NCBI GenBank assembly: GCA_028873965.1
Contig: JAPPMU010000052.1
Span: forward strand, 161,146 to 225,145
From: Chloroflexota bacterium
Lineage (GTDB): Bacteria; Chloroflexota; Dehalococcoidia; Lucifugimonadales; UBA3495
Length of the DNA stretch: 64,000 bases
Direction of reading: 5' to 3'
Shown here: in pieces, positions 51,500 through 60,333 of the stretch
Numbering within the stretch: position 1 is the stretch's first letter
Layout: each line of letters begins with the position of its first letter
Translations under genes and position numbers: made by a program
Notes under the pieces: generated by a model
The model's input: only the letters and a program-made list of their open reading frames with translations
What the model was told of the DNA's origin: nothing
Database searches by the model: none

Positions 51500-53767
51500 A
51501 TGACCACTGCCAACCAAGTGCTATCGGAAGTCGAGTACGACGTAGTTGGGAAGCGCCCGGTACGTCCCGACGGTGTGGATAAAGTCACCGGCCGGGCGCA
51601 GTATGGAGCTGACCTTGAGTTGACCGGTTTGCTGCACGCCCGGGTCTTGCGTAGCCCACACGCTCACGCGCGCATCACGTCCATCGACACGTCAAAAGCG
51701 GAAGCCCTCTCCGGGGTACGTGCGGTGGTGACGGCCGCCGATTTGCCCTTCGCGACGCTCAGCAAGGAGGATCTGGGCAACGACTACAACCGGTTCAAGT
51801 TCCTCAGCGACAACTTCCTCGCCAGTGACAAGGCGCTCTACCGCGGACACGCCGTCGCCGCCGTCGCTGCGGACAATGCGCACATCGCTGAGGCGGCGCT
51901 GGCGCTAATCGACGTTGACTACGAAGTGCTCGAGCCGGTTATTGACGTGCGCGCCGCCATGCAGGACGGCGCTCCCCTCATCCACGGCGACCTGATCCAT
52001 ACGTCCGCCATGGGCGAGATCTCGGACAAACCCAGCAACGTGGCTTCCTACATGAAATTTGAAAAGGGAGACACTGCCGCGGGATTTGCCAACTCCGACG
52101 TCGTTGTCGAACGCGAATTCACCACCGCGTCGGTGCACCAGGGATACATTGAGCCGCACAACGCGACCGCCCACTGGCGCGCCGACGGACAGATCAACAT
52201 CTGGTGCAGCACCCAAGGCGCCTTTGTAGTCCGCGCCAACACCGCTGACGTTTTGCGGGTCGACGTATCGGATATCCGCGTTACGCCTATGGAGATCGGC
52301 GGCGGTTTCGGCGGCAAGGTATCGTTCTACCTGGAACCGGTTGCCGCGTTGCTGTCGCGCAAGGCCGGGGCTCCGGTCCAGGTGTTAATGAGCCGCACCG
52401 AGGTATTCGAGGGGAGCGGACCGGCTCCCGGGAGCTGGATGCGCGTCAAGATGGGCGCCAACTCGGCGGGCAAAATCACGGCGGCGGAGATCGAGCTGGC
52501 CTTTGAGGCCGGCGCATACCCCGGCTCACCGGTAATGCAGGGCGCAACCTGCGCCTTCGCGTGCTACGAGCTGGAAAACGGAACCGTCGAGGGTTACGAC
52601 GTGGTCGTCAACAAGCCCAAGACCGCGGCGTACCGAGCGCCTGGTTCACCGCAAGCCGCGTTTGGTGTGGAGCAGGTCGTCGATGAACTCTGCCAGAAGC
52701 TGGGCGTGGATCCGGTGGAGTTCCGGCTGAACAACGCCGTGACAGAAGGCTCGCGAAAGGTTGAAGGGCCGGTGTTCCAAAAGATCGGCCTGGTGGAGTG
52801 CCTTGAGGCCACGCGAAACCATGAGCATTATCGGACGCCGTTGGAGGGCCCAAATCGCGGCCGTGGCATCGCTGCGGGTTTCTGGATGAACAGGGGGTTC
52901 CATTCCAGCGTCAACATGACGGTCAATCCCGATGGCACCGTGAACCTGATCGAGGGTTCGGTGGATATCGGTGGTTCGAGGGCATCAATCGCTCAGCAGG
53001 CCGCCGAAACGCTGGGGATAGCGTACGACGACATCAAGCCGCAGGTGGTCGACACGGACTCGATTGGATTCACCATGGTCACCGGCGGCAGCCGCACCAC
53101 CTTCGCCACCGGTTGGGCGGCCATCCTGGCGGCGGAAGACGTCAAGCAGCAAATGGTCGAGCGAGCGGCCTCCATTTGGGATGTGCCGGCGGAAGATGTC
53201 GAATACGACGGCGGCGTGATCCGGCACAAGTCGGAGGAGCTGAGCTTCACCTTCCAGGACTTGGCGCGGCAGCTCTACACCACTGGCGGCGGCATCACCG
53301 GCACCGCGAGCCTGGATCCCACCGGCGAGGGCAATTCCTTCGGCGTGCACCTGGTCGACGTTGAGGTTGACCCGGAAACCGGCAAAACCGAAATCCTGCG
53401 CTACACCGCCATTCAGGACGCCGGCAAAGCGGTGCATCCCAGCTACGTGGAAGGGCAGATCCAGGGAGGCGCGGTCCAGGGAATCGGCTGGGCGTTAAAC
53501 GAAGAGTACTACTTCAGCAACGACGGCCAGATGATGAACTCCAGCTTCCTGGATTACCGGATGCCCACTTCGCTGGACCTGCCCATGATCGACACTGTCA
53601 TCGTGGAGGTGGCCAATCCCGGCCACCCATACGGAGTTCGTGGCGTGGGCGAGGTTCCCATCGTGCCCCCGCTGGCAGCCATCGCCAACGCCGTGGGCCA
53701 TGCGACGGATCAGCGGCTAACCAGTCTGCCGATCACGCCGGGCAGCGTGCTGGAGGCGAGCCTTTAG
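51500..53767 (+). CDS. Xanthine-dehydrogenase family molybdopterin-binding subunit (CoxL-like)
   Basis: A 755-residue large subunit. It shows GKRPVRPDGVDKVTGRAQYGADLEL at the start, LRSPHAHARITSID, the MEIGGGFGGKVSFYLEP cofactor loop near 270-290, and KPKTAAYRAPGSPQAAFGVEQVVDE near 375-400. The active-site loop is AYRAPGSPQ, not the AYxCSFR of form I CO dehydrogenase, so it is probably a hydroxylase or aldehyde oxidase of unknown substrate. GAGAGAGGTG lies upstream of the ATG. Needs the MoeA-dependent cofactor. Confidence 0.93.
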   Translation: MTTANQVLSEVEYDVVGKRPVRPDGVDKVTGRAQYGADLELTGLLHARVLRSPHAHARITSIDTSKAEALSGVRAVVTAADLPFATLSKEDLGNDYNRFKFLSDNFLASDKALYRGHAVAAVAADNAHIAEAALALIDVDYEVLEPVIDVRAAMQDGAPLIHGDLIHTSAMGEISDKPSNVASYMKFEKGDTAAGFANSDVVVEREFTTASVHQGYIEPHNATAHWRADGQINIWCSTQGAFVVRANTADVLRVDVSDIRVTPMEIGGGFGGKVSFYLEPVAALLSRKAGAPVQVLMSRTEVFEGSGPAPGSWMRVKMGANSAGKITAAEIELAFEAGAYPGSPVMQGATCAFACYELENGTVEGYDVVVNKPKTAAYRAPGSPQAAFGVEQVVDELCQKLGVDPVEFRLNNAVTEGSRKVEGPVFQKIGLVECLEATRNHEHYRTPLEGPNRGRGIAAGFWMNRGFHSSVNMTVNPDGTVNLIEGSVDIGGSRASIAQQAAETLGIAYDDIKPQVVDTDSIGFTMVTGGSRTTFATGWAAILAAEDVKQQMVERAASIWDVPAEDVEYDGGVIRHKSEELSFTFQDLARQLYTTGGGITGTASLDPTGEGNSFGVHLVDVEVDPETGKTEILRYTAIQDAGKAVHPSYVEGQIQGGAVQGIGWALNEEYYFSNDGQMMNSSFLDYRMPTSLDLPMIDTVIVEVANPGHPYGVRGVGEVPIVPPLAAIANAVGHATDQRLTSLPITPGSVLEASL

Positions 53768-53803
53768 ACGGCAGATCCACCTCGTATTGCGGATGCAGCG
53801 ACG

Positions 53804-53834
53804 CGGGGGCGATGTGAAATCGCCCCCGTTTTCT
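53804..53834 (+). terminator. Rho-independent terminator after the Mo-hydroxylase operon
   Basis: CGGGGGCGAT (53804-53813) pairs exactly with ATCGCCCCCG (53819-53828) around GTGAA, followed by TTTTCT. Confidence 0.88.
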
Positions 53835-53848
53835 CCCGGGACTGACCC

Positions 53849-54448
53849 ATGCGCATCGAATTCGGCGAATGGCAGATACGGAGTTTCCAACCGGATGATG
53901 CTCCGCCTCTGGCGAAATACGGCAACAACCGGGCGGTGTGGCGCAACATCTGGGACCAGCACCCACATCCCTACGGCATTGGGGATGCGGAGGAATGGAT
54001 CCGAAATGCCATGCAGCAAAGCCCGGAGACGATATTCGCCATCGCTTCAGCCACCGAAGCCATCGGCTGCATCGGAATGCTGCCGCAGAGCGACGTGGCC
54101 AGACTGTCTGCGGAGGTGGGGTACTGGCTGGGTGAACCGTTCTGGGGTAGAGGGATCGCGACCGCCGCCCTGAAGGCCCTGACCGAGTACGCCTTCATTG
54201 AGTTTGATCTGGTTCGGCTGTACGCAACGGTGATGGAATGGAACCCCGCATCAGCCAAGGTGCTGGAAAAGGCGGGCTACCAATACGAAGGACTGATGCG
54301 CAAAAGCGCCATCAAGGACGGGCAAGTCATCGACCAATGGCTGTACGCCATCCTCCGGGAACGACCGGCTATTACCGAAACCGCGGGATCACGTCCGCGG
54401 CGATCATCTGCATCAGCTCCCGCAGCCGCCCCACGTCACCCGTGTTGA
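53849..54448 (+). CDS. GNAT N-acetyltransferase (RimJ/RimL-like)
   Basis: A 199-residue GNAT protein: MRIEFGEWQIRSFQPDDAPPL, the AIASATEAIGCIGMLP strand pair, AEVGYWLGEPFWGRGIATAALKAL (acetyl-CoA loop), and MEWNPASAKVLEKAGYQYEGLM. The last ~25 residues are Ser/Arg/Pro-rich and overlap the 3' end of the convergent LLM gene by 77 bp. Substrate unknown. Confidence 0.9.
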   Translation: MRIEFGEWQIRSFQPDDAPPLAKYGNNRAVWRNIWDQHPHPYGIGDAEEWIRNAMQQSPETIFAIASATEAIGCIGMLPQSDVARLSAEVGYWLGEPFWGRGIATAALKALTEYAFIEFDLVRLYATVMEWNPASAKVLEKAGYQYEGLMRKSAIKDGQVIDQWLYAILRERPAITETAGSRPRRSSASAPAAAPRHPC

Positions 54449-55286
54449 GCGCAAGCACGATGTGCTGCACACCAGCCTCCTGGAACGCAGCGATGCCGGC
54501 GATCATCCCGTCCGGATCATTCCCGGGCAGGCGCGAACGATCAGCGACCCGTTCGCTGGAAGGGCCGCCGTGGGCTTCTACTTCCACGCGGGCGGACATC
54601 ACTAGCTCGTCAGGGTTGCGGCCGGCGGATTCGGCCAATTCGCGGACCCGCTGGCGACCGATGGCAAACTCCTCGGCGCTCACGCCGGAGGGGTGCCACC
54701 CGTTGCCTCGGCGAGCGGCGCGGCGCAACGCCCCTGGGCTGCCGCCGCCCACCCACAGCGGCACGTGAGGCGACCCTGCCTCCGACTGCGACGGCTTAGG
54801 CGCGAACTTGAGGTCTTCGAACTTCCAGCGGTCGCTGCTGTATCGCGGGTCTTCGTTGGACCACAACTCCCGCATGATGTCCATGGACTCGTTGGTCAGG
54901 GATCCACGCTGGGTCAACGGTATGCCCAGGGCCTCAAATTCCGGGGTCATGGCCCCCACGCCAACGCCCAGGATAACTCGGCCTCCCGACATCTGGTCCA
55001 GGGTTGCGGCGTACTTGGCCAGCTCGACCGGGTTGTGATAGGGCAGGACCAGCACCGAGGTTCCCAATTTCACCCGCGAGGTCAGGGCCGATATATGGGA
55101 CAGCGTAGCCATGGGGTGGTAATAGGGTTTGTCGTCCAGCCTTTCGCGGATGTAACCATTGTTGAAAAGGTGGTCCATGACCCAGACGGAATCGAACCCC
55201 AACTCTTCCGCCAAAGGGCCGAAATTGACGACTGCCTGCGGGTCTTCGACGCCCCAGTTATTGGGTACAGTCACGCCAAATTCCAT
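54372..55286 (-). CDS. LLM-class flavin-dependent oxidoreductase
   Basis: A 304-residue luciferase-like enzyme beginning MEFGVTVPNNWGVEDPQ, with FDSVWVMDHLFNN, RVKLGTSVLVLPYHNP, LDQMSGGRVILGVGVGAMTPEFEALGIP and a C-terminal AFQEAGVQHIVLALN. The layout resembles F420-dependent LLM enzymes of actinobacteria and Chloroflexota. TTAGGAG precedes the start at 55286; the longer frame to 55364 lacks a ribosome site. Confidence 0.92.
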   Translation of the reverse strand: MEFGVTVPNNWGVEDPQAVVNFGPLAEELGFDSVWVMDHLFNNGYIRERLDDKPYYHPMATLSHISALTSRVKLGTSVLVLPYHNPVELAKYAATLDQMSGGRVILGVGVGAMTPEFEALGIPLTQRGSLTNESMDIMRELWSNEDPRYSSDRWKFEDLKFAPKPSQSEAGSPHVPLWVGGGSPGALRRAARRGNGWHPSGVSAEEFAIGRQRVRELAESAGRNPDELVMSARVEVEAHGGPSSERVADRSRLPGNDPDGMIAGIAAFQEAGVQHIVLALNTGDVGRLRELMQMIAADVIPRFR

Positions 55287-55412
55287 GTTGGTTCTCCTAA
55301 TGCTGGGCGGGAATTCAGGTCGCGGAGGCAGGGCGCGTTTGAGCCGAGAGACATCGGCAGCCAACTAGCTGATCCGGCCCGAACGGTACGCCGCCGGCTG
55401 TCGGTTCGCGAG

Positions 55413-56102
55413 TTATTGGCCCCGCTTGGGGAGGAACGGGTTCAGCTTTTCGGCCAGCGCAGCGAGGTTACGTGTCTGGACCCAAACCGTCCCGTTGCCA
55501 CGAAACTTCATCACCAGACCCTCACCACCGGCGATAAGTGACCGGATGCCGCCGACTTTACCGATGGAATACTCGACGTCATCGCTGAAGGCCACGAGAT
55601 GCCCGGTATCCACCACCAACTCCTGGCCAGGATGAACCGCAACCTGCTTGATGGCACCGAAGGAGTTGTAATACACGGTGCCCGTGCCCTGTTGGGCATA
55701 AGCGCGGATAAAGAAAAGGCTTTCCCCGCTGAAGAACCCGCGAAACCCCTGGAACTGACTATCGATTTGGACGTTGCCGGTGCCGGCTAGGAAGGAACTG
55801 GACTGTAGAAACAGATTGGTCCCCGGTTCCAGATCGAACGAGCCGATATCGCCGGGGGCGGGCGGAGCCAGGCTGACCCACCCTCCAGCCGCTTCAGCGG
55901 TGAAGGTGTTTACGAAAAAGGACTCGCCGCCCATCATACGGCGAATGCCGCCAAAGAGGCCGCCCGAGCCACTCATGCCCGTGCTCATCGCGACTCCCTG
56001 TTGGGCGACCATCGCGCCGGGCTCCGCCTTGATGGATTCGCCGGCCGTCAGGTCTATGGTGAGCAGGGAATAACTGGGATCGAATTCTACGGTAGCCTGC
56101 AT
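55413..56102 (-). CDS. AIM24/TIGR00266 family protein
   Basis: A 229-residue AIM24-family protein: SLLTIDLTAGESIKAEPGAMVAQQGV, GGLFGGIRRMMGGESFFVNTFTA, a central FDLEPGTNLFLQSSSFLAGTG, and GIRSLIAGGEGLVMKFRGNGTVWVQTRNL at the end. Repeated Gly-rich strands suggest a TRAP-like ring fold. Cellular role unknown. It is followed on the same strand by LLM (54372) and preceded by ribH. Confidence 0.93.
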   Translation of the reverse strand: MQATVEFDPSYSLLTIDLTAGESIKAEPGAMVAQQGVAMSTGMSGSGGLFGGIRRMMGGESFFVNTFTAEAAGGWVSLAPPAPGDIGSFDLEPGTNLFLQSSSFLAGTGNVQIDSQFQGFRGFFSGESLFFIRAYAQQGTGTVYYNSFGAIKQVAVHPGQELVVDTGHLVAFSDDVEYSIGKVGGIRSLIAGGEGLVMKFRGNGTVWVQTRNLAALAEKLNPFLPKRGQ

Positions 56103-56126
56103 TGCTGTTCACACCTGCCGGTCGGG

Positions 56127-56600
56127 TCAGCCCGTATTGATGGCCTGCAAAAGGCGGGCGCAGTCGATGGCGCCGACCGCGCAGTCAGAACCCAGGTTGC
56201 CGACCTTGCCTCCGGAGCGGTTGATGGCTTGCTCCATGTTTTCGGTGGTCAATACGCCGAACATGGTGGGGATTCCGGTCTCGCGGCCCACTGCGGCAAT
56301 GCCGGAAGCCGCTTGGTTGCACACCATGTCGTAGTGGCTGGTTTCACCGCGTATGACGGCGCCCAGGCAGATCACCGCGTCGTATCGCCCGGATTGGGCC
56401 AGGGTTTTGGCGACCACGGGCAGTTCAAACGAGCCCGGGACCCAGGATGTTGTGATGTCGCCGTCACGCACGCCGTACTGGGCCAGCGTCGAAATGGCGC
56501 CTTCCATGAGGTTCTTGGTGATCACGTAGTTGAACCGGGCGGCGACCACCGCGACGCGAAGGCCGGTCCCGTCCAACCCGGCGTTCAGTTCCTGCGGCAA
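56127..56600 (-). CDS. ribH: 6,7-dimethyl-8-ribityllumazine synthase
   Basis: Penultimate enzyme of riboflavin synthesis, 157 residues, starting at TTG with a GGAG box. Family features: VVAARFNYVITKNLMEGAI, WVPGSFELPVVA (substrate loop), and GAVIRGETSHYDMVCN with the catalytic His. It probably forms a multimeric shell. Other rib genes are not in the window. Many flavoenzymes nearby would use its product. Confidence 0.95.
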   Translation of the reverse strand: MPQELNAGLDGTGLRVAVVAARFNYVITKNLMEGAISTLAQYGVRDGDITTSWVPGSFELPVVAKTLAQSGRYDAVICLGAVIRGETSHYDMVCNQAASGIAAVGRETGIPTMFGVLTTENMEQAINRSGGKVGNLGSDCAVGAIDCARLLQAINTG

Positions 56601-56725
56601 ACTCTCATCTCCTCTGATCGCGAACTAGGCGCCCGGGCCCAGGGCCGGATACCCGCGGGGAAAGTGTACTACGGAGCCGCGGGCAGTGTCACCAGATTCT
56701 GGAGACGCGAACCGGGCCTTGGCGG

Positions 56726-57784
56726 TCAACTCAGTAGAGCCTGGTGCAAGTCCGATATTGACCGGATTTCTTCGGCGAGGATTGTCCTGGCAAGGTGACG
56801 AGCTGCGGATCTCTGTGCGTCGGTTGTGATGTACTCGGCCGGTGATTTGCCGTCGATCCGCGCCAGCAGGAGCACGCCCAACTGGCGGATCGTTTGAAAC
56901 TGTAGTTGCATCGGCTCAGCGGCGAAGGTTTCAGCATTGGAGCAGTAAACCGACCAAAAGGCAATTCCGGCCTCGTTGAACTGTGATGCCAGGTCGGGTC
57001 GGTGGATGGCCTTCAGAGTGAGGTGGTTCAGCATGAAAGCCAAATCGAACACCGGGTTGCCGAGGTGGACGACCTCGAAGTCCAGCAGGAACGCGGCTGG
57101 TCCTCTATCGGTCGGAGAGACGATCACGTTTTTTGGGCTGTAGTCGCCGTGCACGAGACAGAGGCGACAGTCCAACATGGCCTGGGCTTCAGCTGCGATT
57201 TCGTCGGACAAGTCCGGATGCGCCAGGGCGGTAGCCCGGTGATAGGGATCAATACGCAGTTGGACGAAGCAGCGTTGATCAGCAAACTCCCGCAATTCGG
57301 GCGGCATCGCCTCGCCGGCGACGGCGGAATGTTGGTGCATGGCCGCCAACAAGCGGCCGACTTCCGTCGCTACCCGCGTGTCGATGAGTCCGGAGAGAAG
57401 ATCGTCCTTCCACGTCCGGGGCTGCTCGGCAGCGGTCATGACGAACAGGAAGTGGTTCGGATCTTCGTGGACGACGCTCGGCAAGGCCGATGAAGGCAAC
57501 GCGCCGTCTAAATACCGCAGGGCCGCCGCCTCGCGATGGATGCGAGCCTGATCCGCCAGCCACTCCTGTTCGACGCGCAAACGCGGTAAGGACTGCTTGA
57601 TGACAACGTTGTCCGATGTGTCAGGAAAGTCCACACGGACAACTATGTTGGACACACCCCCACCCAGCTCCCGTGCAGAGGCGGACCCAGCCTGTCGGGG
57701 AGATATCAGGCCCTCTCCGAGCAGATAACCCACGGCGTTGGATTCCGAAAGTGCGAACGCCATCGGCGCTTTCCCAACGGCCAC
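56726..57784 (-). CDS. Aminoglycoside-phosphotransferase-like kinase
   Basis: A 352-residue APH/choline-kinase-fold protein. N-lobe: GGGVSNIVVRVDFPDTSDNVVIKQSLP; the C-lobe has LCLVHGDYSPKNVIV (catalytic HGD-x4-N) and AAFLLDFEVVHLGNPVFDLAFML (the D-FE metal site). The MtnK-like arrangement suggests a small-molecule kinase. Met at 57763 is an alternative start. Confidence 0.9.
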   Translation of the reverse strand: MAVGKAPMAFALSESNAVGYLLGEGLISPRQAGSASARELGGGVSNIVVRVDFPDTSDNVVIKQSLPRLRVEQEWLADQARIHREAAALRYLDGALPSSALPSVVHEDPNHFLFVMTAAEQPRTWKDDLLSGLIDTRVATEVGRLLAAMHQHSAVAGEAMPPELREFADQRCFVQLRIDPYHRATALAHPDLSDEIAAEAQAMLDCRLCLVHGDYSPKNVIVSPTDRGPAAFLLDFEVVHLGNPVFDLAFMLNHLTLKAIHRPDLASQFNEAGIAFWSVYCSNAETFAAEPMQLQFQTIRQLGVLLLARIDGKSPAEYITTDAQRSAARHLARTILAEEIRSISDLHQALLS

Positions 57785-57820
57785 CGAAAGCCACCAGCGG
57801 GCGACTACCTACTCGCCAGC

Positions 57821-58780
57821 CTAGGCCCGGGAAGCCACTTGTGTAGTGAAGTCTTCCAGATGGCCCAGGGTCTCTTCCAGGTTGCCGTCAGCGCTCAACC
57901 GGGCGATGTCGAGCACCAGGTAACTGACGCCTATCTCCCCATACAGGCGGATATCTCCGGCGATCTGTTCGCCGCTGCCGGTAAAACGCGCGCGGTCGGG
58001 ACTGGTATCGGTTCCGGTGATGCGGTAGTCGTGAGAGCGATAGATGATCTGGATTTCGCCGGGATCGCGCCCGGCGCGCTCGGCGGTGCGATGCAGACGA
58101 CCGATGCTGTTCTCCAGCGCCTCCGGCGTTCCCACGGGAAAGGCCGGGTTGTTGCCGATGGGATACCAACCGTCGCACAGGGTCGCAGCGCGACGGATGG
58201 CGGGTCGGCTCTCACCACCGACCCAGAAAGGCGGATGCGGTTTCTGCACCGGCTTGGGCAGGAACCAGATGTCGGAGAATCTGACGTACTCGCCATCGAA
58301 GGTGGGATCATCGGACGTCCACAGTTCCTTGAAGGCGCGGATGTACTCGTCGGTCACGGCGCCACGCTCGTCAAAGGGCTCGCAGCCAACGGCTTCGAAC
58401 TCCTCGCGACACCAGCCGACGCCGACACCGACGATTAGCCGACCGCCCGAAAGTACATCCAGGGTAGCCAGGGCTTTGGCGGCCACTAACGGGTTGCGGT
58501 GGGGCACGATGAGCACTGAAGTCGCCAAGCGGATGGTGCTGGTGCATCCTGCCATATAGGCCAGCGCGGTGATCTGCTCCATGGCCTGACCCGATGCCGA
58601 GCCGGGGAATTCTCCGGTCTCGGTGTACGGGTAATCGGAGTCGATATTCTTGGGCACCAGGATGTGGTCGCCCAGGGCGACGGAGTCGAAGCCCAACGCT
58701 TCGGCGCGCTGGGCGATGGTCGCCAGGCTATCGGGAGTGGACAGCGGGCCCCGGCCGGGGAGCGTTATGCCGTACTGCAT
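57821..58780 (-). CDS. LLM-class (F420-type, TIGR03619-like) oxidoreductase
   Basis: A 319-residue luciferase-like protein: MQYGITLPGRGPLSTPDSLA, GDHILVPKNIDSDYPYTETGEFP, TIRLATSVLIVPHRNPLVAAK, LDVLSGGRLIVGVGVGWCREEFEAVG, and the PHPPFWVGGESRPAIRRAATLCDGW region. It matches TIGR03619-type F420-dependent members best. A GAGGTG box lies upstream. Third LLM of the window; the substrate is unknown. Confidence 0.92.
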   Translation of the reverse strand: MQYGITLPGRGPLSTPDSLATIAQRAEALGFDSVALGDHILVPKNIDSDYPYTETGEFPGSASGQAMEQITALAYMAGCTSTIRLATSVLIVPHRNPLVAAKALATLDVLSGGRLIVGVGVGWCREEFEAVGCEPFDERGAVTDEYIRAFKELWTSDDPTFDGEYVRFSDIWFLPKPVQKPHPPFWVGGESRPAIRRAATLCDGWYPIGNNPAFPVGTPEALENSIGRLHRTAERAGRDPGEIQIIYRSHDYRITGTDTSPDRARFTGSGEQIAGDIRLYGEIGVSYLVLDIARLSADGNLEETLGHLEDFTTQVASRA

Positions 58781-58814
58781 CAGAAGACACCTCGATAGGT
58801 CGTGCGGGCGCGGA

Positions 58815-59663
58815 TCAGTGGAACAAGATACCGCCGTTGACGTTGTAGGACTGCCCAGTGATCAGGCTGGAATCGGGGCCGGCCAGGAACGCCACGAGAT
58901 TGGCAACATCCTCCGGTTCGGCGATACGTCCCAGCGGGGTGCGTTCAGACGAGGCCGATACCACCTGGGCGCGAAATTCTTCCTGGGTGAGCCCTCTCTG
59001 AGCCGCCTGGTCCCGCTCCCAGTAACTCATACGGTCGGTGTTGATGGGACCCGGGCACACGGCGTTAACGGTGATGCCGTGGGGAGCGAGATCCATTGCG
59101 GAGGCCTGAGTCAAGCCGATGACGGCGAACTTGCTGGCAGAGTAGGCGGCGCCGTCGGCGCTGGCCTGCTTGCCGGCGTTGCTGGCGATGTTGACCACGC
59201 GGCCGCCGTTAGCAAGGCGGACCATCTCCCGCCCGGCGTACTTGGTGCACAGGAAAACGGCGGTGGTATTGATGGTGAGAAAGTGCTGCCAGACGTCCTC
59301 GTCCAGCTCGGTGACCGGGACCTTGTCCCGGCCGATGATGGCGCGGGCGTTGTTGACGAGGATATCCAGTCGGCCATAGTGGTTCACGGTCTCCGCCACC
59401 AGGCCTTCGATCTCGTCGGAATTGGACAGGTCGGCATAGATCGGCAGAGCCGTGCCTCCTTGCGCACGAACCTCGTCGGCCACACTGTCAATGGACTGCC
59501 ACTCGGCGCGGACTTCGCCCGGCGGGAGGTCTTCGACGGGTCGGCGAACGTCGGTGATGGCTACGTGGGCGCCCTGGGACGCCAACTTGAGCGCTGTGGC
59601 GCGGCCGACGCCGCGCATGCCGCCGGCGCCGGTGATCAAAGCGACTTTGCCTTGCAAACTCAT
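58815..59663 (-). CDS. Short-chain dehydrogenase/reductase
   Basis: A 282-residue SDR with LITGAGGMRGVGRATALKLA (cofactor), LVNNARAIIG, INTTAVFLCTKYAG, the AAYSASKFAVIGLTQAS active-site segment and NAVCPGPINTDR. GGGAGG lies 7 bases before the start at 59663 and favours it over 59669. It is two bases after the HD-domain gene stop and likely co-translated. Substrate unknown. Confidence 0.92.
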   Translation of the reverse strand: MSLQGKVALITGAGGMRGVGRATALKLASQGAHVAITDVRRPVEDLPPGEVRAEWQSIDSVADEVRAQGGTALPIYADLSNSDEIEGLVAETVNHYGRLDILVNNARAIIGRDKVPVTELDEDVWQHFLTINTTAVFLCTKYAGREMVRLANGGRVVNIASNAGKQASADGAAYSASKFAVIGLTQASAMDLAPHGITVNAVCPGPINTDRMSYWERDQAAQRGLTQEEFRAQVVSASSERTPLGRIAEPEDVANLVAFLAGPDSSLITGQSYNVNGGILFH

Positions 59664-59665
59664 GG

Positions 59666-60253
59666 TCATTCCCTCCCGGCGCTGAACGGCTCCCGAGCGA
59701 ACACCCGTCGAACCATAGGCTCGAAAAATTCCAGCGGGAGGCATTCGTACTCCGGGTCAAACGACGATTGGTCCCAGCGGTGGCAGAAATCCACGGCGTC
59801 CTGGTACCAAGGGTGGTCGATATAGCGATCCCGAGCGTTGCGGTCGCCGCCCATGTGGTGCGCGTAGTAATAGCTCTGGAACAGGCCGTGCTGCCGAACC
59901 ACCCAATACGTGCGCTCCGAGACATAGGGCCGGAGGACGGCCGCCGCCATCTCGCTGTGGTTGTGGGGAGCCAAAAGATCGCCGATGTCGTGCAGCAGCG
60001 CGGCCACGACAATTTCCTCGTCAGCTCCATCGCGGTATGCCCGGCTGGCGGACTGCAACGAGTGCTCCAGGCGATCCACTTTGTAGCCGGCCAGCGAGCC
60101 GGCCAGGCCGCGTAATTGCTCCAGCACGCGATCTGCCGTGCCGGAAGCGAACTGGGCTTCGAGTTTCTCCAGGAGTTCGTAGTCTTCCCGAGTTCCGGCG
60201 GCCATGCTGGTGAATGACACCGTGGATGTGGCCGCCTGAGATGCGTCGCTCAT
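59666..60253 (-). CDS. HD-domain protein, PhnZ-like diiron oxygenase candidate
   Basis: A 195-residue HD protein with VVAALLHDIGDLLAPHNHSEMAAAVLRPYVS, VRQHGLFQSYYYAHHMGGDRNARD and WYQDAVDFCHRWDQSSFDPEYECLPLEFFEPMVRRVF. These His/Asp positions match the HD oxygenases related to PhnZ and MIOX, not classic phosphohydrolases. It would bind two metal ions and oxidise a small organic, perhaps a phosphonate. GGGAGAAC precedes the start at 60253. The downstream SDR may process the product. Confidence 0.82.
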   Translation of the reverse strand: MSDASQAATSTVSFTSMAAGTREDYELLEKLEAQFASGTADRVLEQLRGLAGSLAGYKVDRLEHSLQSASRAYRDGADEEIVVAALLHDIGDLLAPHNHSEMAAAVLRPYVSERTYWVVRQHGLFQSYYYAHHMGGDRNARDRYIDHPWYQDAVDFCHRWDQSSFDPEYECLPLEFFEPMVRRVFAREPFSAGRE

Positions 60254-60333
60254 GGGCGTTCTCCCATCGTGTAGTATGTGGCCGAATTGTACCATCGCTG
60301 TGATGGGGTTCCGAGTTGCAAGGAGAGTGGTAA

